Assembly (NCBI GenBank): GCA_905478065.1
Contig: CAJQGZ010000019.1
Span: 1 to 64,000, forward strand
From: an uncultured bacterium
GTDB taxonomy: Bacteria > Fidelibacterota > Marinisomatia > Marinisomatales > UBA1611
Length of the DNA: 64,000 bases
Direction: 5' to 3'
Shown here: piece after piece, positions 28,159 to 37,388 of the stretch
Numbering within the stretch: the first letter of the stretch is position 1
Layout of the letters: the number at the start of each line of letters is the position of its first letter
The notes under the pieces: model-generated
What the model was told of the DNA's origin: nothing
The model's database searches: none
The model's input: only the letters and a program-made list of their open reading frames with translations
Program-made: the position numbers and the translations under genes

Positions 28159-29609
28159 GCTTCAAGCTCCTTAAATAATTGTGACATTTCACGCTTATAA
28201 ATAGCAAGACCAGCAAGCATTGTTCCTAGTACTGTTGCTAAAACGCCAGGGATAAACCCTATATAATACAATTCTGATGTTACTTTAGCATAGAAAACAT
28301 TAGGTAATACCATTTCACTTGACATTTGATTTATAGCCTCTGAATAATCTATGCCAAACTCTTGTACGTAATAAGTAAGAGATACTCCTAAAAGTGTTCC
28401 TAATAATGTTCCTACAAATCCAATAAGTACTGCTTCAATTATCATTGATCGGTATACTTGCCCCTTAGACTCTCCTATTGCAAGGCGAAGCCCAAATTCA
28501 CCGTAGCGTCGTAAACCATTCATCAATCCCATATTCCATAAAACAACCATAACAATAACCAAAAATATTGCTGCCATGACGCTCATCGCTACATTACTAA
28601 AATCAACCATACTTGCTAGTTGGCTACTATCTCTTAGAGCAATCATTTTGGGGGTAAAGATGGCTGGGTCTTCTACAGATAAATCCTCCCACTCATCGAT
28701 ATTGTCATACATCTGATTGTCAGATAATGCATCCGTTCTTTGTTTTGGTAGCTTTCTTTTTTCAGCGTTACTGATTTTATTCCACCCTGCCATATAAGAT
28801 AGAGCATTATATGATTCTTCATTGCGAAGCATCTGTGCGATACTATCGCTATATGTTAAATTAAAATCACTTCGAATTCTTACTGCGTCTTCGTCATCAT
28901 AATAAAGAGAATTATGGTAGCCAAATATTTCTGAAGCGGCATCTTCCATATCAAGAGCTTGTCTTGCGCCAGAAATATCAACCAGTATCATTTGCCTATC
29001 TGCTTGACCTTTATTCAAATTAAATATTCCTACTACATTAAAATTATATGTAGTAAAAGCATTGTCCATCGTAGAACTAATTAGTGTTATTGCACTCCCA
29101 ATATTGACATTTAGTTGCTCAGCTAATTTTGAGCTTATTAATGCATCATCTCTATTTTTTAGAAGGTGTCCACTTATCAGATATTTTTCAAGTTCCCATA
29201 TCTCTACTTGGCGAGATTTTTCTGAAAAAAAATCAATTCCGATTCCAAAAACTGGTGCTTGTTCTTTCGTTTCGCCATTTTTATTAGGGACATCTAGTAA
29301 TCCGCCAAATGTGATTCGAGGACTCCAAAAATAATTTGGGTACATATTATAAAGAGTTCGAATTATTTTATCAGTTTCAAATAGTGCAAGATCATTAGGT
29401 AGCTGGTTGCTTTCCTTTTCATATGCTTTTGTAACCACCTTTACATGACCACTTGAAATAACAGCAGTACTTTGTAGAAAATTATTCATCGCTCCTTCCA
29501 TAAACCCTATTCCAAATATGACAAGTGTAACAGTAATAATAATTGCTAATAATGGGAAAAGACTACGAGAACGATCTCTGATTAATCCCTTTGCTAAAAA
29601 TTTTATCAT
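28155..29609 (-). CDS. FtsX-type ABC transporter permease (second)
   Basis: A 484-residue MacB/LolC-type permease. One membrane helix near residues 16-36 is followed by a large extracytoplasmic domain (about 37-340). Three C-terminal helices (about 345-475) carry the FtsX signature LWNMGLMNGLRRYGEFGLRLAIG. The extracytoplasmic part contains an extra charged stretch around KRKLPKQRTDALSDNQ. It overlaps both neighbours by 4 bases and probably forms a heterodimer with the permease encoded at 29606-30781. Confidence 0.9.
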   Translation of the reverse strand: MIKFLAKGLIRDRSRSLFPLLAIIITVTLVIFGIGFMEGAMNNFLQSTAVISSGHVKVVTKAYEKESNQLPNDLALFETDKIIRTLYNMYPNYFWSPRITFGGLLDVPNKNGETKEQAPVFGIGIDFFSEKSRQVEIWELEKYLISGHLLKNRDDALISSKLAEQLNVNIGSAITLISSTMDNAFTTYNFNVVGIFNLNKGQADRQMILVDISGARQALDMEDAASEIFGYHNSLYYDDEDAVRIRSDFNLTYSDSIAQMLRNEESYNALSYMAGWNKISNAEKRKLPKQRTDALSDNQMYDNIDEWEDLSVEDPAIFTPKMIALRDSSQLASMVDFSNVAMSVMAAIFLVIVMVVLWNMGLMNGLRRYGEFGLRLAIGESKGQVYRSMIIEAVLIGFVGTLLGTLLGVSLTYYVQEFGIDYSEAINQMSSEMVLPNVFYAKVTSELYYIGFIPGVLATVLGTMLAGLAIYKREMSQLFKELEA

Positions 29610-30781
29610 ACAGCGGCTCTCCCTCTTAGAGCATCTGTTGGTTTCATTTTTGTAATTTTCCTGGATGGTATATAGCTAACTACGAGTACGATAATTGATA
29701 TTAAAATTGTTGTTGAAATGATTAAGCTAAATGAATAAATAGGAATCAATCTTTTTGCAACTAGCATACCCATTTCTGAGTAATCCATAGGCAAAGGGAT
29801 ACCATTTTCCCCAAAGTAAAATAAAACTGGGCCAAACAAAATTAGAGTAATTATTCCTGCTAATAATGCATTTAACCCTCCTTCAAAGGTAAAAAGCCAA
29901 ACCACCCTAGATCGAGTCATTCCTAGGGCCATGAGTGTTCCTATCTCTTTCCCTCTCCGAAATATTGATAATACCTGGGCATTAAAAATCCCCATGGCAG
30001 CTAGTGCTATTAGTATTGAATACATAACCTGAGCGCCAGGCTCATCTGCTTTGATAATTGCCTCCATGTCTCTTATCATGTAGTCTACATCATGGTGAAT
30101 CCAATCCTCAATATCTTTTATCGTTTCAAGATCTTTAGCGTATGTAACGTAGGTTGCCTGATTTTTCATAGCTAGCATTGACTGTGCTTTTGAAAGAGGT
30201 ATCCATATGTGTCCAAGATCAAGTTTAAAATTTTCTGTTTCCATAATATGAACAATGGTTCCCTCATCCGCATCGTATGTCCGATCTGCATCTAACCAGC
30301 GTATTGTAAATGAATCTCCAACTTTAAGGTTTGCATTTTTTGCCATTCCGCTCCCTATAAGAACAGGAATAGTAATATCATTATGTTGATCAAGTACATT
30401 AGTAGGCATATTAACTATAGTTTGATCAGGGGTAATGCCTTTCATGACCACAGGCATTATACGGCCATTTGGATAGATAGATGCCTGACTAATAAGTACC
30501 CCGAAAGCATACTTTTGGTCTATTAATTTTTTGATTTGATTAGGGATAATTGAATGAGAATTTTCAAACGTTCGAGGATCCATTGGATCATATTCTGGGT
30601 GCCAGTATGTCCCGCCGGCAACTTCGGTTTCTATTGTTATGTTTTTTGCATATTCTCTCATGCCATCATACATGCCAGATACAAAGATAACCAAGAAAAA
30701 AGAAATTGATGTGACAAATACGTTTAAGCTAGTCCTAAGTTTTGCTCCGAAAAGATTTTTTATTGCAATATTAAAAAGCAT
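29606..30781 (-). CDS. FtsX-type ABC transporter permease (first)
   Basis: A 391-residue permease of the same fold: an N-terminal helix (about residues 17-38), a MacB-PCD-like extracytoplasmic domain, and three C-terminal helices. The FtsX signature SIFRRGKEIGTLMALGMTRS is present, with PSRKITKMKPTDALRG at the C-terminus. It follows the ATPase gene after 3 bases and overlaps the second permease by 4. No membrane-fusion protein of the MacA type is nearby, so a Lol-like or lipid-moving role is more likely than drug efflux. Confidence 0.9.
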   Translation of the reverse strand: MLFNIAIKNLFGAKLRTSLNVFVTSISFFLVIFVSGMYDGMREYAKNITIETEVAGGTYWHPEYDPMDPRTFENSHSIIPNQIKKLIDQKYAFGVLISQASIYPNGRIMPVVMKGITPDQTIVNMPTNVLDQHNDITIPVLIGSGMAKNANLKVGDSFTIRWLDADRTYDADEGTIVHIMETENFKLDLGHIWIPLSKAQSMLAMKNQATYVTYAKDLETIKDIEDWIHHDVDYMIRDMEAIIKADEPGAQVMYSILIALAAMGIFNAQVLSIFRRGKEIGTLMALGMTRSRVVWLFTFEGGLNALLAGIITLILFGPVLFYFGENGIPLPMDYSEMGMLVAKRLIPIYSFSLIISTTILISIIVLVVSYIPSRKITKMKPTDALRGRAAV

Positions 30782-30784
30782 TAT

Positions 30785-31495
30785 TTATGCAGATTTTGGG
30801 TTAGATGTTTTTTCATCATTAATAATTTTTCCATCTTCTAAATGGACAATCCTTCTAAGGTAGCCCATAATTTTTTCATCGTGTGTTGCAAACACAAAAG
30901 AGGTTGATATTTCTGAATTAAGTTTTGATAATATTTTCATAATATTGTGTGAGTTTTTGGCATCTAGATTCGCTGTTGGTTCATCTGCAAGCAATAATGC
31001 TGGTTCATGAACAATGGCTCTTGCTATCGCTGTACGTTGGCACTCTCCGCCACTCATATCAGCTGGCTTTGAGTTTATTTTATCTTTAAGTCCTACCCAT
31101 TCAACTGCTTGGGTTACTTTTTTTTCTCTTTCAGTTGATTTCATATTATTTAAAATTAAAGGGAGTTCTACATTTTCATATACTGTGTATACTGGGAGCA
31201 GGTTATAGCTTTGAAAAATAAATCCCATGTGTTTTCGTCTAATTATCGCTCTTTCATTGTGAGATGTATTATCCATTGAATTTCCAAGAACGATTACGCT
31301 ACCTTCTGTCGCTGAATCTAAACCGCCAATAATATTCAAAAGAGTTGTTTTTCCTGACCCCGATGGGCCAACCAAGCCAATAAATTCGCCTTCAGAAAGT
31401 TTTAAATCTATGTTTTGCAGTGCTGTGAAATAATTTCCTCCAACCGGAAATTGTTTAACTAAATTTTTTATGTTAATTACGTTTTTGTTTTCCAT
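30785..31495 (-). CDS. ABC transporter ATPase (LolD/MacB type)
   Basis: A 236-residue ATPase with Walker A GPSGSGKTT, Q-loop FIFQSYNLLPVYTVYENVELP, signature MSGGECQRTAIARAIV, Walker B LLLADEPTA and an H-loop ATHD. The sequence type is the LolD/MacB/FtsE group, which powers the two permeases downstream by mechanotransmission. Confidence 0.94.
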   Translation of the reverse strand: MENKNVINIKNLVKQFPVGGNYFTALQNIDLKLSEGEFIGLVGPSGSGKTTLLNIIGGLDSATEGSVIVLGNSMDNTSHNERAIIRRKHMGFIFQSYNLLPVYTVYENVELPLILNNMKSTEREKKVTQAVEWVGLKDKINSKPADMSGGECQRTAIARAIVHEPALLLADEPTANLDAKNSHNIMKILSKLNSEISTSFVFATHDEKIMGYLRRIVHLEDGKIINDEKTSNPKSA

Positions 31496-31504
31496 TAAAA
31501 CTCC

Positions 31505-32587
31505 TTAGTGATTATAGATAAACATAAATTGTATTCCTGTACCAAAATTAGATAGAGATTTAGGCAGCGATTCTGAGGGGATATCATATTGCTTTCGTTT
31601 CGGATTAATAGAAATAATAATATTTAAGCTATAAGCATCATATGTGCTACTCCAACGTAGGTATTGATATGTTTTATCTTTTTCCCAATCTATTTGAGAA
31701 ATATGCATTATTTGGTGAATCATACCAATCGGTAAGCTTGCCATGAAAGCTGAAAAAGTTTGATTCGATTTTAAATTTTTTATTTTGCTTTGGATATACA
31801 TTGATTCTGTCATAATTAAAATTCCATTAAAAAATGGCAGGGTATAGTCCGCGCCAATAGAAATCAGATTAATATTTGATGTATTAGATTTAATTATTGC
31901 ACTTTCATTCCAAAATCCAATGAAGCCGTCAAACCTATAATCGAATGCTATTCTTTGATGAGAATTTATAATGGGGCTACCTATCTGCCCAATTAGTTGT
32001 CTTGATTTTGAAGGGTCTTTATGATATGTAAATCCAAAATCGCCAAGCGAAGTAGTAAATTCACCTCTTCCTCCAAATGTAAGTGTATCCATCTTATTAT
32101 TTATTATCCATGAAGATAATCCAATGTTATTAGATGGAAACCAGCGAAGCCTAAGTGCCTCAACGCCGTTAGTTTGTCCAGTAGGGTCTTTCAAGTCAAA
32201 CGTGTCAAACCATGATAGAGGTCGGAGGATTTGTGTAGGACCAAAAACAATTTTTTGAAGTCCACAGCGTGCTTCTATTTTATCATATGAGTATCTAATC
32301 CATAAACGATGGTTATTTTCATTATTATTATAAAGTGAATCACCAACATAGTACCTTTTTAGATTGTAAGCCCATTCGAAATCAAAAAGCTTATTTGTTG
32401 AGGTTTCTTTTTTTAAAGATAGCGTAGGCAAATAACCCAATATAGATTCATGAGTATGCCAATTATTTGGGACATCATTACTTGTGAAAAAAATTGTATT
32501 GAATTGCCCTTTAAAATTTATATTTTGTGATGGTAAAAATGAATTGAGTAATAATAAAATTTTGAAGCAAAAAATTATTTTAAACAT
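31505..32587 (-). CDS. Predicted outer-membrane beta-barrel protein
   Basis: A 360-residue protein with a signal peptide (to about residue 20, FLPSQN). It consists of alternating amphipathic strands rich in aromatic residues. The segment GLQKIVFGPTQILRPLSWFD, then FDLKDPTGQTNGVEALRLR, resembles porin-like proteins encoded beside such ABC modules in FCB bacteria. The start overlaps the end of the HMA-MauE gene by 8 bases. No family name can be given with confidence. It may be the outer-membrane end of the ABC/LolA-like route. Confidence 0.7.
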   Translation of the reverse strand: MFKIIFCFKILLLLNSFLPSQNINFKGQFNTIFFTSNDVPNNWHTHESILGYLPTLSLKKETSTNKLFDFEWAYNLKRYYVGDSLYNNNENNHRLWIRYSYDKIEARCGLQKIVFGPTQILRPLSWFDTFDLKDPTGQTNGVEALRLRWFPSNNIGLSSWIINNKMDTLTFGGRGEFTTSLGDFGFTYHKDPSKSRQLIGQIGSPIINSHQRIAFDYRFDGFIGFWNESAIIKSNTSNINLISIGADYTLPFFNGILIMTESMYIQSKIKNLKSNQTFSAFMASLPIGMIHQIMHISQIDWEKDKTYQYLRWSSTYDAYSLNIIISINPKRKQYDIPSESLPKSLSNFGTGIQFMFIYNH

Positions 32588-33296
32588 ACATATTTATAAA
32601 CGAAACTATAGCCATCAAAATCATAATTCCATTTTCAATCAGGGTTGCAATTGTCATAGGAAGTTTGATAGCTGTCCCTAAACAAGCGCATTGAATTTCT
32701 TTCTTGTTTCTTAGAGTTTTTATTACCCCATACGTAGTTATGCATAGTAAAAATATTGTTATAACAATAGCGTTAAATAACTGAAATCGAAAAAGAAACA
32801 TTAATCCTAAAATTGTTTCAATAAATGGATATAGCCAGCCATAAAATGGAATCACTTTTGCTAGTGGATCGTACATAGCGAAAGAAATTGGAAAACTCTT
32901 ATAATCGAGAAACTTAAAAAAACTAAAAACAATGAAAAATAAACCCATAAAATCTAGCATAAAGTTTTCAAAAGAAGATTCAAGATTTAATAAGGTAGAA
33001 GTAATGCTGATGTAAAATAAAATAAGACCTAATGGGTAGAGTTTTTTAAGATAAGATTCTTCAGACTCAATACGGTATGCTTCATGAACTTCATAATCAT
33101 GAGCGGTGAATTTATTGGGTAATATGTTTTGAATATCTTCAATAGAAATATTTTTTTTTGCTTGGATATCTGCGGTATTGCTTTTGAATGAAACATTGAC
33201 TTCGATTATATCTGCTAAACTTCGAATCGATTTAGAAACAGTTTCTTCGCAGCTGGAACAAGTCATGCCAGAAATTTTAATTTTATAATTTTTCAT
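32580..33296 (-). CDS. HMA metal-binding domain fused to MauE/DoxX-like membrane domain
   Basis: A 238-residue fusion protein. The first 70 residues form a heavy-metal-associated domain with the metal site GMTCSSC. Residues of about 85-238 hold four to five membrane helices, and a Cys pair (ECQ-type segment IQCACLGT) followed by LPMT matches MauE-type redox membrane proteins. HMA domains usually bind Cu(I), and MauE-like proteins help disulfide or metal-centre formation. This is the first gene of the minus-strand operon down to 27415, and a link between metal handling and the ABC module is inferred from position only. Confidence 0.82.
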   Translation of the reverse strand: MKNYKIKISGMTCSSCEETVSKSIRSLADIIEVNVSFKSNTADIQAKKNISIEDIQNILPNKFTAHDYEVHEAYRIESEESYLKKLYPLGLILFYISITSTLLNLESSFENFMLDFMGLFFIVFSFFKFLDYKSFPISFAMYDPLAKVIPFYGWLYPFIETILGLMFLFRFQLFNAIVITIFLLCITTYGVIKTLRNKKEIQCACLGTAIKLPMTIATLIENGIMILMAIVSFINMYV

Positions 33297-33306
33297 TGTT
33301 TATTTT

Positions 33307-33320
33307 TTTATTATAATAAA
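33307..33320. promoter_or_regulatory. AT palindrome with TATAAT between valS and the HMA-MauE operon
   Basis: TTTATTATAATAAA is a perfect 14-base palindrome in the 91-base divergent spacer. It contains TATAAT in both orientations, so it could serve as a -10 element for either side. No convincing -35 is seen and chance is possible in AT-rich DNA. Confidence 0.28.
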
Positions 33321-33387
33321 GAACTGATTAAGTATGAGCAGAATAATTTAAATAAAGTTAATTTTATTACCTATTTAGCAATTAAAA

Positions 33388-36021
33388 ATGTCTGATACAT
33401 CATTGAATAACAAATATAATTCTTCATCTGTTGAAGATAAGTGGTACGAGCATTGGCTTGAAAAAAAATATTTCCACGCGGACTCAAGTTCAGACAAAGA
33501 GCCATACACAATAGTTATCCCTCCACCAAACGTGACTGGAATACTTACGGTTGGACATGTTTTGAATAATACTATTCAAGATGTTCTCATAAGAAAAGCT
33601 AGAATGCAAGGCAAGGAAGCGTGTTGGATTCCTGGTACAGATCATGCATCTATAGCAACAGAGACAAAAGTCATAAATATGCTTGAAGAGCAAGGAATTA
33701 GCAAAAAAGATCTTTCGAGAGAAGAATTTTTGAAGCACGCTTGGGAATGGAAAGAAAAATATGGTGGAATAATTATTGATCAGCTTAAAAAATTAGGCTG
33801 TTCTTGTGATTGGGAGAGAGAGAGATTTACGATGGATGAAGGATATTCCAATGCTGTTTTGGAAGCTTTTGTAAAACTCTATGAAAAAGATTTTATTTAT
33901 AAAGGTCATAGGCTAGTCAACTGGTGCCCAGTATCAAAGTCTGCAATTAGTGATGAGGAAGTAATTCATAAGGAAGTTGATGGCCACCTTTGGTATTTTA
34001 AATATCCAATTAAAGATGAAGATAGTTACTTAATTGTGGCAACGACTAGGCCTGAAACTATGCTTGGTGATTCTGCTGTTGCTATTAACCCAAATGATGG
34101 TAGGTATAAAGCTTTTATAGGTAAGAAAATTTTATTACCGCTAGTTGGAAGAGAAATCCCAATTATTGCTGATGATTATGTGGATCCTGAATTTGGAACT
34201 GGATGTGTGAAAATAACACCTGCTCATGATCCAAATGATTTTTTGATCGGTGAAAAACATGATTTAAAATTCATAAATATAATGAATGATGATGCTTCAA
34301 TAAATGAAAATGCGCCTCAAAAATATATAGATAAAGACAGGTTTGAAGCTCGCAAACAAATTGTAGCGGATTTAGATGAGCTAGGTCTTTTACATAAGAC
34401 AGAAAATTATAAGAATAAAATTGGTTTTTCCGAGAGAGGCAATGTGCCAATTGAATTTTATATGTCTGAGCAGTGGTTCATGAGGATGACAGAACTAGCA
34501 AAGCCAGCTATTGATGCTGTGGATGCCGGCGAAATACAATTTCATCCCGCACATTGGGTTAAAACTTATAATCACTGGATGAAAAACATCAAAGATTGGT
34601 GTATAAGTCGCCAGTTGGTTTGGGGTCATCAAATTCCCGTATGGTATCACAAAAATGACAAATCAAAAATACATGTTTCTGTAAAAGGACCTGATGACGT
34701 TGAAAATTGGGAGCAAGAAGAAGATGTATTAGATACCTGGGCAAGCTCGTGGTTATGGCCTCTAGGAGTTCATGATTGGCCAAATAATAACAAAGAATTA
34801 GATAAGTTTTTTCCAACAAATACACTTGTAACAGGTCCTGACATTATCTTTTTTTGGGTGGCTAGAATGATTATTACTGGATATGAGTTTTTAGGTGACA
34901 AACCATTTTCAGACGTGTACTTTACATCTATTTTGAGAGATGAGTCCGGAAAGAAGTTGAGCAAGTCTCTCGGGAATTCTCCTGATCCTTTTGATTTATT
35001 TGAAGAGTATGGTACTGATGCTGTAAGGTTTGGGGTTATGCTTATGGCGCCTCAGGGTCTTGACGTACTTTTTTCAAAAGATAGGCTTGAGATTGGTAGA
35101 AATTTTATGAACAAGTTATGGAATGCTTGCCGTTTTGTAGATATGAACAAACCCAGCGGTTGGAATGATAAAGAGCTGATAGCTTCTCAAAGGTTAGAAC
35201 TAGCAGATAAATGGATTCTTAACCGATTAGAAAGGGCTATAAAAAATTATAATAATCAAATTGAGCGATTTCACTTTAATGAATCTGCAAAAGTACTTTA
35301 TGATTTCATTTGGAATGACTTTTGTGATTGGTATATCGAAATAGCAAAAACTAGGTTTTACTCTGAATATAGTGACAGTAAGGTTTCTACTTATAATACT
35401 TGCGTAAAGTGCATAAGAATAATTTTGCCTCTTTTACATCCTTATACTCCGTTTATTACTGAAGAGCTTTGGTCGTACTTTAAAGATAAAGACCAACCTG
35501 ATTTAATAATCTCATCTTGGCCAGAACAAAAATCTGAATTTGACCTTGAAATTGATAATGAAATGGAAATACTTCAAGGTATAATATCATCAGTTAGAGC
35601 AATCCGAAGTCGCATGAATATTCCGCCTTCAAAAAAAATTGATTTGAAAGTTAAGTGCAGTGATAGTCAGAGCGATTTTATTGCGAATAATAGCCAATTT
35701 ATAATAACACTAGCTAAGCTTGAATCTTATGAATCTAGCGAATCTATGCAAAAGCCATCGCAATCAGCAGCTAGTGTCATTCATGGGATGGAGATTTATG
35801 TCCCCTTAGAGGGTCTAGTGGACTTAGATAAAGAAAGATCCTTACTTTTAAAGAGAAAAACAAAAATTAAAGAATTACTAATTGTCATTGAAAAAAAATT
35901 ATTGAACGATAAATTTATAGATAATGCTCCTTTAAAAGTTGTTGAAGGAGAAAAAGAAAAAGAAATTACTTTGAAAGATGAACTAGAAAAAATTAACTCT
36001 AACTTAGGCATGCTATCATGA
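33388..36021 (+). CDS. valS: Valyl-tRNA synthetase
   Basis: An 877-residue class I synthetase. PPPNVTGILTVGH is the HIGH region, with Thr in place of the first His. KKLSKSLGNSPDP is the KMSKS loop. The editing domain (TTRPETMLGDSAVAINP) and the tRNA-contact region (WCISRQLVWGHQIPVWY) are present. The C-terminal coiled-coil arm (about residues 805-875) is complete. The stop overlaps the DUF4139 start by 4 bases (ATGA). Confidence 0.97.
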   Translation: MSDTSLNNKYNSSSVEDKWYEHWLEKKYFHADSSSDKEPYTIVIPPPNVTGILTVGHVLNNTIQDVLIRKARMQGKEACWIPGTDHASIATETKVINMLEEQGISKKDLSREEFLKHAWEWKEKYGGIIIDQLKKLGCSCDWERERFTMDEGYSNAVLEAFVKLYEKDFIYKGHRLVNWCPVSKSAISDEEVIHKEVDGHLWYFKYPIKDEDSYLIVATTRPETMLGDSAVAINPNDGRYKAFIGKKILLPLVGREIPIIADDYVDPEFGTGCVKITPAHDPNDFLIGEKHDLKFINIMNDDASINENAPQKYIDKDRFEARKQIVADLDELGLLHKTENYKNKIGFSERGNVPIEFYMSEQWFMRMTELAKPAIDAVDAGEIQFHPAHWVKTYNHWMKNIKDWCISRQLVWGHQIPVWYHKNDKSKIHVSVKGPDDVENWEQEEDVLDTWASSWLWPLGVHDWPNNNKELDKFFPTNTLVTGPDIIFFWVARMIITGYEFLGDKPFSDVYFTSILRDESGKKLSKSLGNSPDPFDLFEEYGTDAVRFGVMLMAPQGLDVLFSKDRLEIGRNFMNKLWNACRFVDMNKPSGWNDKELIASQRLELADKWILNRLERAIKNYNNQIERFHFNESAKVLYDFIWNDFCDWYIEIAKTRFYSEYSDSKVSTYNTCVKCIRIILPLLHPYTPFITEELWSYFKDKDQPDLIISSWPEQKSEFDLEIDNEMEILQGIISSVRAIRSRMNIPPSKKIDLKVKCSDSQSDFIANNSQFIITLAKLESYESSESMQKPSQSAASVIHGMEIYVPLEGLVDLDKERSLLLKRKTKIKELLIVIEKKLLNDKFIDNAPLKVVEGEKEKEITLKDELEKINSNLGMLS

Positions 36022-37349
36022 AGCTATTTATTCTTATAATTATTACCAATTTTATCTGGGCGCAATCATCAAAAGAATCAACTATTACAGTATACAAAGA
36101 CGGTACTGCTTTAGTTAAGCAAGAAATAATTTGGGATGCCGTTTCAAAAGGGAAGACTAATTTGAGATATGGAGATATCCCAAAGAGTATCCACAAAGAC
36201 ACACCATTCATTAGCATCAAGAACGCTCAAGTTTTAAGTCAAAAACTTGTTGAAAAAACTTTTTCTTCCGATGAATATTTCTCGTCAAAAAAAGGTGATA
36301 TAATAACGATTAAATTAAAAAATGAAAAAGCGGTTAGTGGAATTCTTCTCGAGCTAACAAACAAAATTTTGACTATTCAGATTAAAAACAGTTTGAGGCG
36401 CTTTAACAGGAATAATATTGAATACATTGAAACCGGAGATATTGTGTCCAATCCAAATTTCTCTCCATATTTAGATTGGGAAGTAAAGAATAATAAGGCT
36501 GGAAACTTAAAAGCAAACTTAGTTTACAAGTTGAGTAATATATCTTGGAATGCGATTTATCGACTAACTACAAATGGTCAGACAAAAGGAGAATTAGTAG
36601 TTGAAGGTGTGATATCAAACAATTCGAGCAAAAACTACATAAATACAAATATAAACTTAGTAGAGGGGAAAATAAATAAAGTTAAGTCCATAAATAATAA
36701 TAATTATGGCAAAATGGAAATGTCTCGAAGCTTACCAAATAAAAACACTCCTGATGCCCTTGGAGATTATCATATTTATTCCGCGGGAAAAATTAAAAAT
36801 TTTACAGCAAAAGAGAATTTAACCGTGGGTATATATGGACCTTTGAATGTTAATTATGAAAAAAACTACGTATTTGAGAATTTTGAGAGGCAGCAAAAAG
36901 AAGAGCCGTTAAAAGTTGAGTATACTCTCTCAAATACAGAAAAAGATGGCTTGGGCATTGTTTTGCCTGCTGGTAAAGTTGACATTTACACAAGCTCTAG
37001 TAAGGGAGGATTTGAATATATTGGTTCTGACCGCCTTGGGCAAGTGCCAAAAGGGGAGTCTTCTACAATTCAGGCCGGATATGCGTTTGATATTACGGGC
37101 AAGAGGAGGGTGCTAAATTATGATAGGCAAAGAAAAAGTGAAGAAGCTGTTATTGAAGTGTCTATAAATAATACATGGTCAGAAACTGCATCTGTAAAGA
37201 TAATAGAGCATGTAAACGGAGATTGGGTTATAAAAGATCAATCACATGATTACATCAAGAAAGACGCTTCAACAATATATTTTTTAATAGATGTAAAGCC
37301 TGGTAAAAAAGAATTCATAACATACACTTATAGAAAAGAATGGAAATAG
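36018..37349 (+). CDS. DUF4139 domain protein, exported
   Basis: A 443-residue protein with a signal peptide (cleavage near FIWAQ). The C-terminal half matches DUF4139: LPAGKVDIYTSSS, RLGQVPKGESSTIQAG, then EVSINNTWSETASVKIIEHV and DVKPGKKEFITYTY. The N-terminal half (TVYKDGTALVKQEI) opens as many of these proteins do. The function of the family is unknown; a cell-surface or periplasmic role is inferred. It is translationally coupled to valS. Confidence 0.8.
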   Translation: MKLFILIIITNFIWAQSSKESTITVYKDGTALVKQEIIWDAVSKGKTNLRYGDIPKSIHKDTPFISIKNAQVLSQKLVEKTFSSDEYFSSKKGDIITIKLKNEKAVSGILLELTNKILTIQIKNSLRRFNRNNIEYIETGDIVSNPNFSPYLDWEVKNNKAGNLKANLVYKLSNISWNAIYRLTTNGQTKGELVVEGVISNNSSKNYINTNINLVEGKINKVKSINNNNYGKMEMSRSLPNKNTPDALGDYHIYSAGKIKNFTAKENLTVGIYGPLNVNYEKNYVFENFERQQKEEPLKVEYTLSNTEKDGLGIVLPAGKVDIYTSSSKGGFEYIGSDRLGQVPKGESSTIQAGYAFDITGKRRVLNYDRQRKSEEAVIEVSINNTWSETASVKIIEHVNGDWVIKDQSHDYIKKDASTIYFLIDVKPGKKEFITYTYRKEWK

Positions 37350-37388
37350 AACAGCTTTGCATAAAAGTTGTCACCTTCAATTAGGGTT

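Noticed and set aside
27415-31495. MacAB drug efflux pump
   Set aside because: No MacA-type adaptor or TolC gene is nearby and a LolA-like gene is in the operon instead.
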